Made by a program: the position numbers and the translations under genes. Below, in pieces: positions 47,859 through 56,508 of a stretch of 64,000 nt of DNA. Within the stretch, counting starts at the first letter, position 1. Each line of letters opens with the position of its first letter. The notes beneath the pieces were generated by a model. It worked only from the letters and a program-made list of their open reading frames with translations, was not told the DNA's origin and did no database searches. The DNA is from Elusimicrobiota bacterium (lineage in GTDB: Bacteria; Elusimicrobiota; Elusimicrobia; UBA1565; UBA9628): NCBI GenBank assembly GCA_023213235.1, contig CP096137.1, forward strand, positions 1-64,000, in the 5' to 3' direction.

Positions 47859-49394
47859 ATGAATCCCAACTCAATCCCCACGCCGGACTCGAATTTTTTG
47901 AAGATCTTGATCGACAGCATTCCCCACATGATCTTCGTGAAAAACGCCAAAGACCTGCGCTTCGTCATGTTCAATCGCGCCGGAGAGGATCTCCTCGGCT
48001 ACCGGCATGAAGAGCTCATCGGGAAGAATGATTACGATTTCTTTCCCAGGGCCGAAGCCGATTTTTTTACGAGCAAAGACCGGGTTGTTCTTGAACAGAA
48101 GAAGGTCCTCGATATTCCCGAGGAGATAATCCAAACCCGGTCGGGGCCGCGCATTCTTCACACCAAGAAGATTCCGATTTATGATTCCGATGGGGCTGCG
48201 ACATACCTCTTAGGAATATCGGAAGACATCACCGAGCGAAAAAAAGCCGAGGCGGCGCTGTCGACGATGCAGAAGCTCGAGTCTCTGGGAACCTTGGCCG
48301 CAGGCATCGCGCATGACTTCAACAACATCCTGACCGTTATTCTCGGGAACCTCTCTCTGTTGCGGTCGGAATTGAAGTCCGCTCAAGAGGCCGGAAGCGA
48401 GTCGCTTGAATTGATCGAGGACGCGGAGAAAGGCTGTAGAACCGGGGAGGGTTTGGCTCGTCAGCTTCTCACCTTCGCCCAGGGCGGATCTCCCGACGCT
48501 AAAGCCATCGACCTGCGCCCCCTGCTCGAGCAAGAGGCCCGATTCGCCGCGCGAGGCTCGAACGTGCGCTGCATGTTCGACCTCGGCAGCACTCCTTTGC
48601 CGGCGAAGGTGGACGAAAATCAAATCACCCAAGTGATCCACAACCTCGTCATCAACGCGGCGCAGGCGATGCCACGCGGCGGAGAGGTGGCGATTCAAGC
48701 CGCGCTCATCACCCTGTTGGAGAACGAAATTACCGGCATGGCGGCCGGGCGCTGCATCCGGCTCACGGTCAGCGATCAAGGACCTGGAATCCCGGCGGAG
48801 ATTCTCCCTCGAATATTCGAGCCGTTCTACAGCACCAAGGCTGAAGGTCGCGGGCTCGGCCTGTCGATCATCTTTTCCATCATGCGTAAGCATGGCGGAC
48901 ACATCACCGCCGAATCGAGGGCTCAAAAGGGGGCGGCTTTTACCCTCTATCTACCGGCCAGCGACGAAATGACCATTGCGCCGGAGCGCGCTCCCCGAGC
49001 TTCGCCGGGCAACGGCAAAATCCTGATCATGGACGACGAGCCTTTGATCGCGAAAACTTTGAAGCGTATTCTCGAATCGATGGGCTACCGGGCCGAATCT
49101 GTCGGCGACGGCCAAGCCGCGCTCGAAGCCTATCGCAACGCGCTCGAGGCCGGAGAGCCTTTTAACGTCGTTATCATGGACCTGACCATACCCGGCGGGA
49201 TGGGAGGAAGAGAAGCGATGGCCAAGCTCAAGGCTCTCTATCCCGATGCGAAAGCTCTCGTGTCGAGCGGTTATTCGGCCGACCCCGTCATGTCTGAATG
49301 GGCCGCGCACGGTTTTTCTGGTGCGCTCAGCAAGCCCTATCAGGTGGAGCAGGTGTCTCAGGCGCTGCGCGACATCCTCGATTCGCCGGGTTGA
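47859..49394 (+). CDS. PAS-domain hybrid sensor histidine kinase with receiver domain
   Basis: A protein of 511 aa. A PAS domain (residues about 10-130, with LGYRHEELIGKNDYDFFP), HisKA with AAGIAHDFNNILTVILGN (phospho-accepting His), HATPase (VIHNLVINAAQAMP, SDQGPGIPAEILPRIFEPFYSTK, GRGLGLSII), and a C-terminal receiver with DDEP and VIMDLTIPGGMGG (phospho-acceptor Asp). There is no membrane helix, so it is a soluble sensor. ATG 47859 gives the PAS domain an ordinary start. Base composition is clearly lower in GC than its neighbours. No response regulator or DNA-binding partner is adjacent. Confidence 0.88.
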   Translation: MNPNSIPTPDSNFLKILIDSIPHMIFVKNAKDLRFVMFNRAGEDLLGYRHEELIGKNDYDFFPRAEADFFTSKDRVVLEQKKVLDIPEEIIQTRSGPRILHTKKIPIYDSDGAATYLLGISEDITERKKAEAALSTMQKLESLGTLAAGIAHDFNNILTVILGNLSLLRSELKSAQEAGSESLELIEDAEKGCRTGEGLARQLLTFAQGGSPDAKAIDLRPLLEQEARFAARGSNVRCMFDLGSTPLPAKVDENQITQVIHNLVINAAQAMPRGGEVAIQAALITLLENEITGMAAGRCIRLTVSDQGPGIPAEILPRIFEPFYSTKAEGRGLGLSIIFSIMRKHGGHITAESRAQKGAAFTLYLPASDEMTIAPERAPRASPGNGKILIMDDEPLIAKTLKRILESMGYRAESVGDGQAALEAYRNALEAGEPFNVVIMDLTIPGGMGGREAMAKLKALYPDAKALVSSGYSADPVMSEWAAHGFSGALSKPYQVEQVSQALRDILDSPG

Positions 49395-49396
49395 GT

Positions 49397-49589
49397 TCAG
49401 GGCTTGGCGGCCTGCGGCGAGAAGCTCAATTGAAATAAGCCGCCGCAATTCGGCTGATTGATCGCGCGGCAGGCATCGGACTTGTTGTGCGCCGGACCAG
49501 TAGTAGGTCTTGCCCGGCGCCAGCTTGCAGCCCGTGACGTGTTTTCCCTTGCCGCTCGCCACTTCGAAGGTCAGTCGGGGGCACATCAT
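49397..49589 (-). pseudogene. Small degraded or frameshifted exported-protein fragment
   Basis: On the minus strand, MCPRLTFEVASGKGKHVTGC leads to LAPGKTYYWSG. After a frame change near 49500 the coding pattern goes on as HNKSDACRAINQPNCGGLFQ and stops at 49397. The four cysteines and the FQLSF strand look like the C-terminal domain of an exported protein, but no N-terminal part is present. The length needs either one base removed or two added, so simple homopolymer loss explains it less well than elsewhere. It may be a remnant gene. Confidence 0.4.
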
Positions 49590-49621
49590 ATCAAGGTGAG
49601 ATTTTTATTTATACTGACAAC

Positions 49622-50173
49622 ATGCGACCCCTTCGCTACTCCATCAACGTCACTCTGGACGGCTGCTGCGACCACGAAGCCGCCGTCCCCGACGCGGACC
49701 TGCACCGCTACGCCGCCGAGGGCATCGCCTGGGCCGATGACCTGCTCTTCGGCCGGATCACCTATCAGATGATGGAGTCCGCGTGGCGCATCCGCGACGG
49801 CAAACGGCCCGCCTGGCTGGAGGATTGGATGGCGCCGTTCTGCGAAACGATCGACAAGGCCCGCAAGCACGTCGTGTCGGGCACGCTGAAGAGCGTCGAC
49901 TGGAACTCGGAGCTCGTGCGCGGCGATCTCGGCGAGGCGGTGCGCGCCCTCAAGGCGCGGCCCGGCCGCGGGATCCTCACCGGGGGCGTGGAGCTCCCGC
50001 GGACGCTCGCGGACCTGGACCTCATCGACGAGTATGACATCGTCGTGCATCCCCGCATCGCCGGCCGGGGGCCGACGCTCTTCGCCGGCATGAGGACCGT
50101 CGACCTCAAGCTCGTGAACCGGCAGGAACTCGCCTCCGGCGCCGTCGCGCTGCGCTACGTGCCGAAGCGATGA
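49622..50173 (+). CDS. Dihydrofolate reductase-like (RibD C-terminal family) protein
   Basis: A protein of 183 aa: YSINVTLDGCCDHEA at the N-terminus, WADDLLFGRITYQMM and the glycine motif GILTGGVELPRTLADLDLIDEY, then HPRIAGRGPTLFAG. This matches the stand-alone RibD_C/YyaP-like family of NADPH-binding reductases; the substrate is usually unknown. TATACT (49610-49615) lies 6 nt before the ATG. The stop overlaps the next ATG. Confidence 0.85.
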   Translation: MRPLRYSINVTLDGCCDHEAAVPDADLHRYAAEGIAWADDLLFGRITYQMMESAWRIRDGKRPAWLEDWMAPFCETIDKARKHVVSGTLKSVDWNSELVRGDLGEAVRALKARPGRGILTGGVELPRTLADLDLIDEYDIVVHPRIAGRGPTLFAGMRTVDLKLVNRQELASGAVALRYVPKR

Positions 50174-50571
50174 AGGTCCACGAGTTCGGGACGACGATCG
50201 AGGACCGCCACCTCGACATGTTCGGCCACGTCAACAACGCCGCCTACCTCGAACTCTTCGAGAAGGCGCGCTGGGACCTGATCACGCGCGGCGGCTTCGG
50301 GCCCGACAAGGTCCGCGAGTCGAAGACGGGGCCGACCTTGCTCGAGGTGACCGTCCGCTTCCGGCGCGAGATCCGCGGCACGGGCCCGGTGACGATCAAG
50401 ACGCGCACCGTGAGCTACAAGAGCAAGATCGGGCGTCTCGAGCAGGAGATGCTTTGGAACGGGGAATCCGCCTGCGTCGCGGAGTTCGTCATCGCGCTCT
50501 TCGACCTCGAGGCCCGCAAGCTGATCCGGCCCACGCCCGAGTGGAAGCGCGCCGTCGGTCTCGAAGATTAG
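50170..50571 (+). CDS. Acyl-CoA thioesterase, hotdog (4HBT) family
   Basis: A protein of 133 aa. IEDRHLDMFGHVNNAAYLELFEKARWD carries the Asp active-site motif of 4-hydroxybenzoyl-CoA-type thioesterases (D-x-F-G-H-V-N-N). LLEVTVRFRREIRGTGPVT forms the hotdog strands. The natural acyl-CoA is unknown. It is translated together with the reductase-like gene (4-nt overlap). Confidence 0.88.
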   Translation: MKVHEFGTTIEDRHLDMFGHVNNAAYLELFEKARWDLITRGGFGPDKVRESKTGPTLLEVTVRFRREIRGTGPVTIKTRTVSYKSKIGRLEQEMLWNGESACVAEFVIALFDLEARKLIRPTPEWKRAVGLED

Positions 50572-51215
50572 GGCAGCGGATAGAGGACGGCCTTGTCCTC
50601 GTCGTAGCGCACGGCCAGGCGGCCGAGGCCGGCGGCCGCGAGGTCGTAGACGGCCCACGGGTGCAGCGTCGAGCGCACCGAGAGGTTCACGGCCTTCGAC
50701 GCGTCCGGCGGGACCAGGAACAGCAGCCAGCCGTCGAAGACGGCGCGCACCGGGACGCCGCCGAGGACGACGTCGGTCCCGGCGTCGAGGCGGATCTGCA
50801 GGAGCTTCCTCAGGTCCGTCGTGTGCGCGACGCCGTCGCGGCTAAGCGCGAGCGTGTTCGGCGGCGTGACGGAGAACGTCCAGTCCGGCGCGTGCCTGCC
50901 CAGCTGCCCGGCCAAATTCTCGACGGCGTTCCGGGGATCGGGCGAGGAGCTTTCAAAGCCGCCGGTCACGCGCGTCCTGACACCCAGCGCGCACTCGCGC
51001 GTGAGATAGACGCCGAGGCTCGCATTCCTCTTCTCGCCGAGGTCCCACGTCACGCCGGGGTCCTTCGCGAGCTTGGGCACGGACGCGCCCGCGCCCGACG
51101 GCGCGGCGAAATCCTCCTTCTTCAGCCATTCGGCCGCGACGGGCGTGCAGCCGATCGCGGGCAGTCCGGCGGCGGAAGCGGGCGACAGCAGGACGGCGAG
51201 GAGCAGGGCCTTCAT
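50568..51215 (-). CDS. Exported protein of unknown function
   Basis: A protein of 215 aa with a signal peptide (MKALLLAVLLSPASAAG). The body is beta-rich (TWDLGEKRNASLGVYLTREC, DWTFSVTPPNTLALSRDG, VPVRAVFDGWLLFLVPP) and has two cysteines. No family is recognised. GGAGG lies 0-1 nt before the ATG, too close for a standard site. It overlaps the thioesterase gene tail-to-tail by 4 nt. Confidence 0.65.
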   Translation of the reverse strand: MKALLLAVLLSPASAAGLPAIGCTPVAAEWLKKEDFAAPSGAGASVPKLAKDPGVTWDLGEKRNASLGVYLTRECALGVRTRVTGGFESSSPDPRNAVENLAGQLGRHAPDWTFSVTPPNTLALSRDGVAHTTDLRKLLQIRLDAGTDVVLGGVPVRAVFDGWLLFLVPPDASKAVNLSVRSTLHPWAVYDLAAAGLGRLAVRYDEDKAVLYPLP

Positions 51216-51312
51216 CCTCCATATCCTGCCACACCGGCGCCTCATCCTCCGTGAGGCGAAAGTCCCGGTCGGGCGCGATCTTTGGGCCCATCGAAAAAGC
51301 TATAATTTCGTC

Positions 51313-52047
51313 GTGGCCCTCACGAAAGAAGCCCTCCAGGCGTTGGTCGCCCTCCAGCAGCGCGACAAGTTCCTCGATTCCATCCAGAAAGAGATCGACG
51401 CGGTTCCTCCGCGCATCGCCGCGCTGAAGGCCGACCTCGAGGGCGAGAAGAGGCACATGGACGCCGCCAAGGCGAAGATCCTCGAGCTCGAGAAGAAGAA
51501 GAAGTCCAAGGAGCTCGACGTCGCCGCCAAGGAAGAGGCCGCGCGCAAGCATTCCTCCCAGCTCAACGAGCTCAAGAGCAACGACGCCTACAAGACCATG
51601 CAGGCCGAGATCGAGGCCGAGAAGAAGGCCGCCGGCGACATCGAGACCGAGATCCTCCAGATCATGGAGGACATCGACAAGGCCAAGCAGGAAGAGAAGG
51701 CCGCCGTCGCCGAGTTCAAGAAGACCGAAGAGTTCTCCAAGAAAGATCTCGAGAAGCTCGAGGCCGAGCTCTCGCACGCGAAGGGCCGCTTCGAGACCGC
51801 CAAGACCGAGCGCGACGCCGTCGCCGCGGGCGTGGCCGCCTCCGAGATGAAGGTCTACAACCACATCCGCAGCCGCGGCAAGCTCGACGCGGTCGTGCCC
51901 GCCGTCGGCGGGCACTGCGGCTCGTGCCAGATCACCTTGACGCCGGGCCTGTCGCTCGAGCTCGCCAAGCTGAAGAGCCTCGTGACGTGCGAGTCGTGCC
52001 AGCGCATCCTGTACAAGCCCGAAGCGCTCGCCGCGACGCCGGCCTAA
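51313..52047 (+). CDS. Coiled-coil protein with C4 zinc ribbon (CT398-like)
   Basis: A protein of 244 aa. A long coiled coil (residues about 15-170, very rich in Lys/Glu/Ala) is followed by a C-terminal zinc ribbon of the zf-RING_7 type: GGHCGSCQITLTP and LVTCESCQRILY. The family includes CT398 of Chlamydia and relatives tied to flagellar/secretion ATPases or DNA-binding roles in other bacteria; the role here is open. The start is GTG 51313, with TATAAT (51301-51306) exactly 6 nt upstream. Confidence 0.85.
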   Translation: MALTKEALQALVALQQRDKFLDSIQKEIDAVPPRIAALKADLEGEKRHMDAAKAKILELEKKKKSKELDVAAKEEAARKHSSQLNELKSNDAYKTMQAEIEAEKKAAGDIETEILQIMEDIDKAKQEEKAAVAEFKKTEEFSKKDLEKLEAELSHAKGRFETAKTERDAVAAGVAASEMKVYNHIRSRGKLDAVVPAVGGHCGSCQITLTPGLSLELAKLKSLVTCESCQRILYKPEALAATPA

Positions 52048-52055
52048 TCAAATTT

Positions 52056-52405
52056 CAGGGACGGCCGGAGGGCCGCTGGTCCGAAAGGACTGGAGGAACT
52101 TCCGGACTCCGAAGAGCGTGACGCCCGTCGAAAGGCGGGGGATTATGGGCCACATCCCGTAGTCATGGACAGTACCACAGAAAATACCGCCCGAAAGGGT
52201 AAGGGTGAAAAGGTGGGGTAAGAGCCCACCGGGAGAAGCCGCGAGGCTTCCCGCAAAGGTAAACCCCGTCGGGAGCAAGGCAGTTGGGTGGAGGGCGCTG
52301 CTCGCGCCACGCCGGCGAAAGCCGGACGGCCGCCCGGTAGCCGCTTAGAGAAATGGTCCTCGAGCCCGCAAGGGTGGACAGAATCCGGGGTACAGGCCGT
52401 CCCTG
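52056..52405 (+). ncRNA. rnpB: RNase P RNA (class A)
   Basis: The 5' CAGGGACGGCC pairs with 3' GGCCGTCCCTG (helix P1/P2 closing). Conserved core elements are in order: GGAGGAACTTCCGGACTCC (P4 5' region), CCACAGAAAATACCGCC, GGGTGAAAAGGTGGGGTAAG, AGGTAAACCCCG, and near the end CAGAATCCGGGGTACAGGCC. About 350 nt, normal for the catalytic RNA that matures tRNA 5' ends. TAATCA (52045-52050) 5 nt upstream, overlapping the stop of the zinc-ribbon gene, may be its -10 box. Confidence 0.95.
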
Positions 52406-52418
52406 ATCCGTACGAAAC

Positions 52419-52456
52419 GAGAGGGGCCCGCGACGAGCGGGTCCCTCTCTCATTTT
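52419..52456 (+). terminator. Terminator of rnpB
   Basis: A 13-bp stem (52419-52431 with 52437-52449, one G-U pair), loop GACGA, then TCATTTT. A further small hairpin (TGGCCC/GGGCCA, 52457-52479) follows. Confidence 0.85.
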
Positions 52457-52515
52457 GGCCCATGCGCCGAGTGGGCCATATGCCCCAGGCGCGAATCTTG
52501 TCGCTCGCTTATACT

Positions 52516-52620
52516 GACTTAGAAGGAACGCTCTGTAGCTCGGGGAATTGGCCCTGGGGTATCCACGACCCGACCTAATCGGGTGTGTCCAGAGGAAGCG
52601 CTAACGCGCTTCCTCTTTTT
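52516..52620 (+). ncRNA. Candidate small RNA or leader/attenuator
   Basis: TATACT (52510-52515) predicts a transcript start near 52521. The region has no credible coding frame but folds: CTCTG (52531-52535) with CAGAG (52590-52594), an inner hairpin CCCGA/TCGGG near 52569-52583, and a perfect intrinsic terminator (52592-52601 with 52606-52615, then TTTTT). The next gene begins 14 nt later, so this may be a free small RNA or a 5' leader with an attenuator. It does not match 6S, SRP or tmRNA motifs. Confidence 0.5.
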
Positions 52621-52634
52621 GTTTTGATGAAAGC

Positions 52635-53531
52635 ATGATCTCTCTATTCAATCGAAATCGCATCATTCATGGCATCGGGACCGCTTTATTGGCGGCCATG
52701 ATCCTCCTCGTAGCGCTCGGAAAGTATGCCGCGTACGTTCCCTCGTGCGACATGCCTTGCCCCGATCCGCTCGCGTGCGCGCCACTGGCTTTGTCGTTGA
52801 AGGTTTCGCCCGAGAAGCTGAAGAAGGGCGAGGTTCTTTGGCATAGAATTGAAATCCAGAACCAGAGTTGCAGGATTCTTGGCGCGGTTCAGGGCGGCGG
52901 ATTCGTCGAGTCGACCGACCTCGCGCGGAGAGACCTGGGACTTTGGCTCTCGATAGTCGGACCCGATGGAAAGGAATTGAAAAGACTTCCGAGGCATCCG
53001 GCTGACGGAGGAGCGGCTTGGAATTTGGGCGGGGAAAAAGGGCGGGTTCAATTTCAAAGCGGGACGATTCATCCCTATCGATTCAATAGGGCCAGCTATA
53101 AGACGCTTCTCGCATCGAAAATTCTCGATGACAACTGGTTTTTGACGCTGAAGCCTGGGCACTCATTCTCGACGATTCCATCCGAAGTTCGTCCATATCG
53201 TATCGTCACGGCAGTTTCCGATCTTGATGGAGGATCGGCACACGGATATGGCTACGCCGACGTAGAGAATCCGCCGTTCTTTCCTCTTCCGCCGGAGGGC
53301 TTTCGCGAAACCGATCGATTCGATCTCAGTAAGCCCGGGCGTTATTCGATCCGAGCCGGATTTAATGGACGTCCGAGTTTCAAGAGGTTGTATCCGCATT
53401 GGGAGGCCTTCCCGGTCGGGATCAAAAAACTCTTGCATGCCACGAGGCTGGCTCCGGACAGTCAGTGGGTCATCAATGAATTGAAGGTGTCCATCGAGAC
53501 GCCTCCAGTCGAGATCGAGGTGGTGAAGTGA
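52635..53531 (+). CDS. Membrane-anchored/exported protein of unknown function
   Basis: A protein of 298 aa with one N-terminal hydrophobic helix (IGTALLAAMILLVALGKYAAY), then a cysteine-rich stretch (SCDMPCPDPLACAP) and a beta-rich domain (LWHRIEIQNQSCRILGAVQG, LWLSIVGPDGKELKRL). The fold looks immunoglobulin-like, but no family is recognised. Base composition is well below the window average. The stop overlaps the GTG of the next gene. It is first in the AT-richer island and follows a possible attenuator. Confidence 0.6.
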   Translation: MISLFNRNRIIHGIGTALLAAMILLVALGKYAAYVPSCDMPCPDPLACAPLALSLKVSPEKLKKGEVLWHRIEIQNQSCRILGAVQGGGFVESTDLARRDLGLWLSIVGPDGKELKRLPRHPADGGAAWNLGGEKGRVQFQSGTIHPYRFNRASYKTLLASKILDDNWFLTLKPGHSFSTIPSEVRPYRIVTAVSDLDGGSAHGYGYADVENPPFFPLPPEGFRETDRFDLSKPGRYSIRAGFNGRPSFKRLYPHWEAFPVGIKKLLHATRLAPDSQWVINELKVSIETPPVEIEVVK

Positions 53532-54955
53532 TCGGCGCGGTTATGCTGGCACTGCTTTTCCCCGCTAGCGTGCGCGCGCAAGTCGGGTGCGAAACCATCA
53601 GATTGTGTCAGGGCGAGTTCATGCCGAAGCCGAAGGCTCAACCGGATCAGGTTCAAGTCGAGGTCGTGCAAAAACAACTCGAAGCCGCCCGTGCTGCCGA
53701 CGCTGTAGAGGATTTGCGGCGAACTGCCCTGGATCAGATTCGGAGTGAATTGTCGCCTGGCGCGAATCCTCTCGAAAACGCCGAATACCTGCGTGCTTTG
53801 GCCGATCTGCAGGCGGCGGTCAAGGCGAACTTCGATGCGCATAACAAGGCTATCCGGGCGACCATCGAGGTCTACGAACTCACCCCGCCGATCATGGATT
53901 TTTCTGCAGATTCCAGATTGGCGTTGAATTCGCCCGCTCGTTTCTGGCTACCGCGATATAGTATTCGTGAGCGTCGAGATGAAGTTACTGGAGGGCCTCG
54001 CCGCCGGACGCAGCGAGAGCGTGACGAAGAAATTGTCGAATACGGCGCGGTCGTGGAAGCCGTCACTCGCGATAATGGGGACATTGCTCTGTTTAATGAA
54101 GCATTCGCATCCCCCAGTGAATTAGCGATCGCGATCTTTCATGAAACATCGCATTGGATAGATACTGTCGCGAAAGTCGGAGGATATTCGAACTCCGATG
54201 ATCCGGCTCTCCGATATCGTACGGAACAATTGGCCTACGGACATTCGGCGAGATTGGCTCGGAGCATGGGCATAGATGCGACTCGCTACGAAAGACTGTC
54301 CGAGCGATTCGGTTTTCAGGCAGATGTTGCTCAGCGGGAGAACCTCAAATGGCCGAGGGTGCAATTTGATCACCCGGATTGGATAATGAAAAAGCGGCCT
54401 GCCTCTTATTCGCTGGCAGCGGGTCCGGCCGATATCGAACGAGACAGCGAGGATGCATTAAAGCGGGGGATGGAACAGGCGAAAGAAAGCGTAGATCGGA
54501 GCCGGCAGGCGCAGGCAGTCATCGGCGGTGCCGCCCGGCCCATTGTGGCCGAACCGGTCCGAGTCGATCCTATCACGACGTCGCCCGACAGGAAGCCTTC
54601 CCGGCATTCGAGCAATAATCTCGGCATCATGCGGCAGATCGCGGTCAAAGCGTGCATGGCTCCTGCGATGGCCATCAGCGAGGATTTAACTTGGATTCAG
54701 TGGGCGGACGTCTCCAGGATGGGGGATCTTGGACAGTGGCCCGAAGCCCCGGGCGATTGCGAGCGCCGGGTTTATCTCACGCTGGCGGAGTTTGCGCGAG
54801 CTTGGGCGCCCGGCATGACGATTTCATCCGCCGAAGTTCAAGCCGCTGCGGCTGGACAAATCCCGCATGGGCTGCCAGGCGGCGGCGGAGTCATTCCGCC
54901 GAACCAGACTCATGATCCAGTTCGCAGGCGGGTCAACCCGATCATCGGCCGTTAA
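53528..54955 (+). CDS. Exported putative zinc metallopeptidase-like protein (HETSH motif)
   Basis: A protein of 475 aa with a signal peptide (MLALLFPASVRAQV). The segment AIAIFHETSHWIDTVAKVGG contains HExxH (His205-Glu206-Thr-Ser-His209) within a helix, the core of zincin peptidases, with RTEQLAYGHS about 25 residues on as a possible third-ligand region. The C-terminal third is Pro/Gly-rich. No known peptidase family is recognised. It is translated with the preceding exported protein (GTGA overlap). Composition is about half GC, unlike the rest of the window. Confidence 0.6.
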   Translation: MIGAVMLALLFPASVRAQVGCETIRLCQGEFMPKPKAQPDQVQVEVVQKQLEAARAADAVEDLRRTALDQIRSELSPGANPLENAEYLRALADLQAAVKANFDAHNKAIRATIEVYELTPPIMDFSADSRLALNSPARFWLPRYSIRERRDEVTGGPRRRTQRERDEEIVEYGAVVEAVTRDNGDIALFNEAFASPSELAIAIFHETSHWIDTVAKVGGYSNSDDPALRYRTEQLAYGHSARLARSMGIDATRYERLSERFGFQADVAQRENLKWPRVQFDHPDWIMKKRPASYSLAAGPADIERDSEDALKRGMEQAKESVDRSRQAQAVIGGAARPIVAEPVRVDPITTSPDRKPSRHSSNNLGIMRQIAVKACMAPAMAISEDLTWIQWADVSRMGDLGQWPEAPGDCERRVYLTLAEFARAWAPGMTISSAEVQAAAAGQIPHGLPGGGGVIPPNQTHDPVRRRVNPIIGR

Positions 54956-55015
54956 TAAAAAGAGGAAAGCGGGCCTCGCGAAAAATCTGAATTAAGCGCT
55001 CACTGGAAGAATCCG

Positions 55016-56505
55016 ATGAAAACTATTTTGATCGCGACACTGGTTCTATTCAGCTGTTGCTTGCGAGCGGCTGCTGCGGACCTGGGCGCGGTTCGTGCGA
55101 TGCTTCGGCTCGCACGCAGAGAGGCGGATGTTGCCGCCAAGAAAACTCGCGAAGCTGACAGTCGTCTGCTGCTTGAGATAGCGCGGGAGCAATATCTGGC
55201 CGGGGATCCCTCCGGAGCGCGCGACTCCCTGCGGGCGGCGACGATTGAAATAAGCACCGCCGGCCCGTGCCCACTTGTGCACTTTCAAGCCGTAGCGGCA
55301 CGTGCCCAGTGGGAGTCGGGAAACATCGCCGAAGCCTCGGCGACGTTGAAAGCCTTGGCCGCGGCCGGTCAGAATGCCGCGCGTATTGAGAAGCGCGAAT
55401 GTCTTTTGCCCCTAGTCGAGCTCCAAGTCGCATTCGGAGATATCGACGGCGCATATGCGACGGCTGAAATCATCCCAGGGGCGCGCAAGACCAAGGCGTA
55501 TCCGCAGATCGCGGAAGCGCTCGCTCGCCAGGACCGATGGGACGAAGCGGTTTCGGTCATAAGTAAAGCCGGCCCGACCGAGGGCGATCCCGCTGTCTAC
55601 GCGATCATGCGGTCCCGAGCCGCCGCCGGCCAATGGAAGGAGGCGGCCGCCGTTGTCTCATCAATCGATGCCGACCTCGATAACTTTTACAGTTCCATCG
55701 CGGTCGATGCTGCGAAAGCCGGCGACGTCGCCCGGGGTCTCGAAATCATGAAGAAGGTTCGTAAGCCGGACGAATACGCTTGGGCGGAGATCGGACAGGT
55801 GCTGGGCCGTCTCGGAAAATTCGAGGAGGCGATCAGACTGCTCTCGAAGAATCTCGCGCGCAGCCCCGATCGGTTGGCGAAGGAATTGATGGTGATCTCC
55901 GACTTGCAGTCCCGGACTGGATATCCGGACGAAGCGAAGAGGACGATGAAGATCGCGATTTCCGTCAGCGCCAAAGGCGATCCGCAGGCGCACGCGGGGC
56001 GCCTCCTCTACGCGGATGCCGTTCAGGAGCGCCTCGACGGTCCGCTCCTGAAGGCCGCGCCCGTCGAAATCTCTTGGGTCGTCCGCGAACTCTGCCATTA
56101 CGGACGGTGCTTTACGGCGATCAAGCTGATTCGAAAGAAGGGAATTCGTGGACTGGACATCGTCCCGACTCTGGACGTCGTGCGAGAATTGATCCGGCGG
56201 GGGAAATCGCCGAGGCGTCGGCTTGGACCGAGGAATTGGACGGGTCCAATTGGGGAATCCGCCAAGATCTGCTATTTGATATCGCCCGCGAGCAGGCTCG
56301 TCGAGGATTCCTTCCCGACGCCTACGACACAGTACAAAAGATCGCGGATTTCCAACGAAACGGAGCCATGTCGGCGATCGCTCGAGCCGAGCAGGAGGGG
56401 CGCGAATTCCCGTCCATGCCCGACTGGATTCATCGTATCGAAGAGCCGAATCAGCGCGCCTGGGCGTGGCTTGGCGCCGCCGTCGGCGCGCGCCGGAAGA
56501 ACTGA
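55016..56505 (+). CDS. Exported TPR-like repeat protein
   Basis: With one G restored in the GGGGG run near 56202, this is 496 aa. It has a signal peptide (ILIATLVLFSCCLRAAA), then helical repeats of TPR type throughout (AREQYLAGDPSGARDSLRAA, AEALARQDRWDEAVSVISKA, GQVLGRLGKFEEAIRLLSKN). It is probably a periplasmic protein-protein scaffold. A GGAAG ribosome binding site lies before the ATG. It is convergent with the next gene, the stops being 3 bp apart once both frames are corrected. Confidence 0.68.
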
Positions 56506-56508
56506 CCG

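Noticed and set aside
50970..50985. CCTGACACCC sequence resembling the palindrome end motif
   Set aside because: It is inside a coding region (50568-51215) with no matching inverted arm.
52288..52578. Open frame of 96 codons on the plus strand
   Set aside because: It lies across RNase P RNA and its terminator; the RNA's conserved core explains the sequence.
52516..52620. Identification as 6S RNA, SRP RNA or tmRNA
   Set aside because: Too short for 6S or tmRNA, and the conserved SRP loop sequence is absent.
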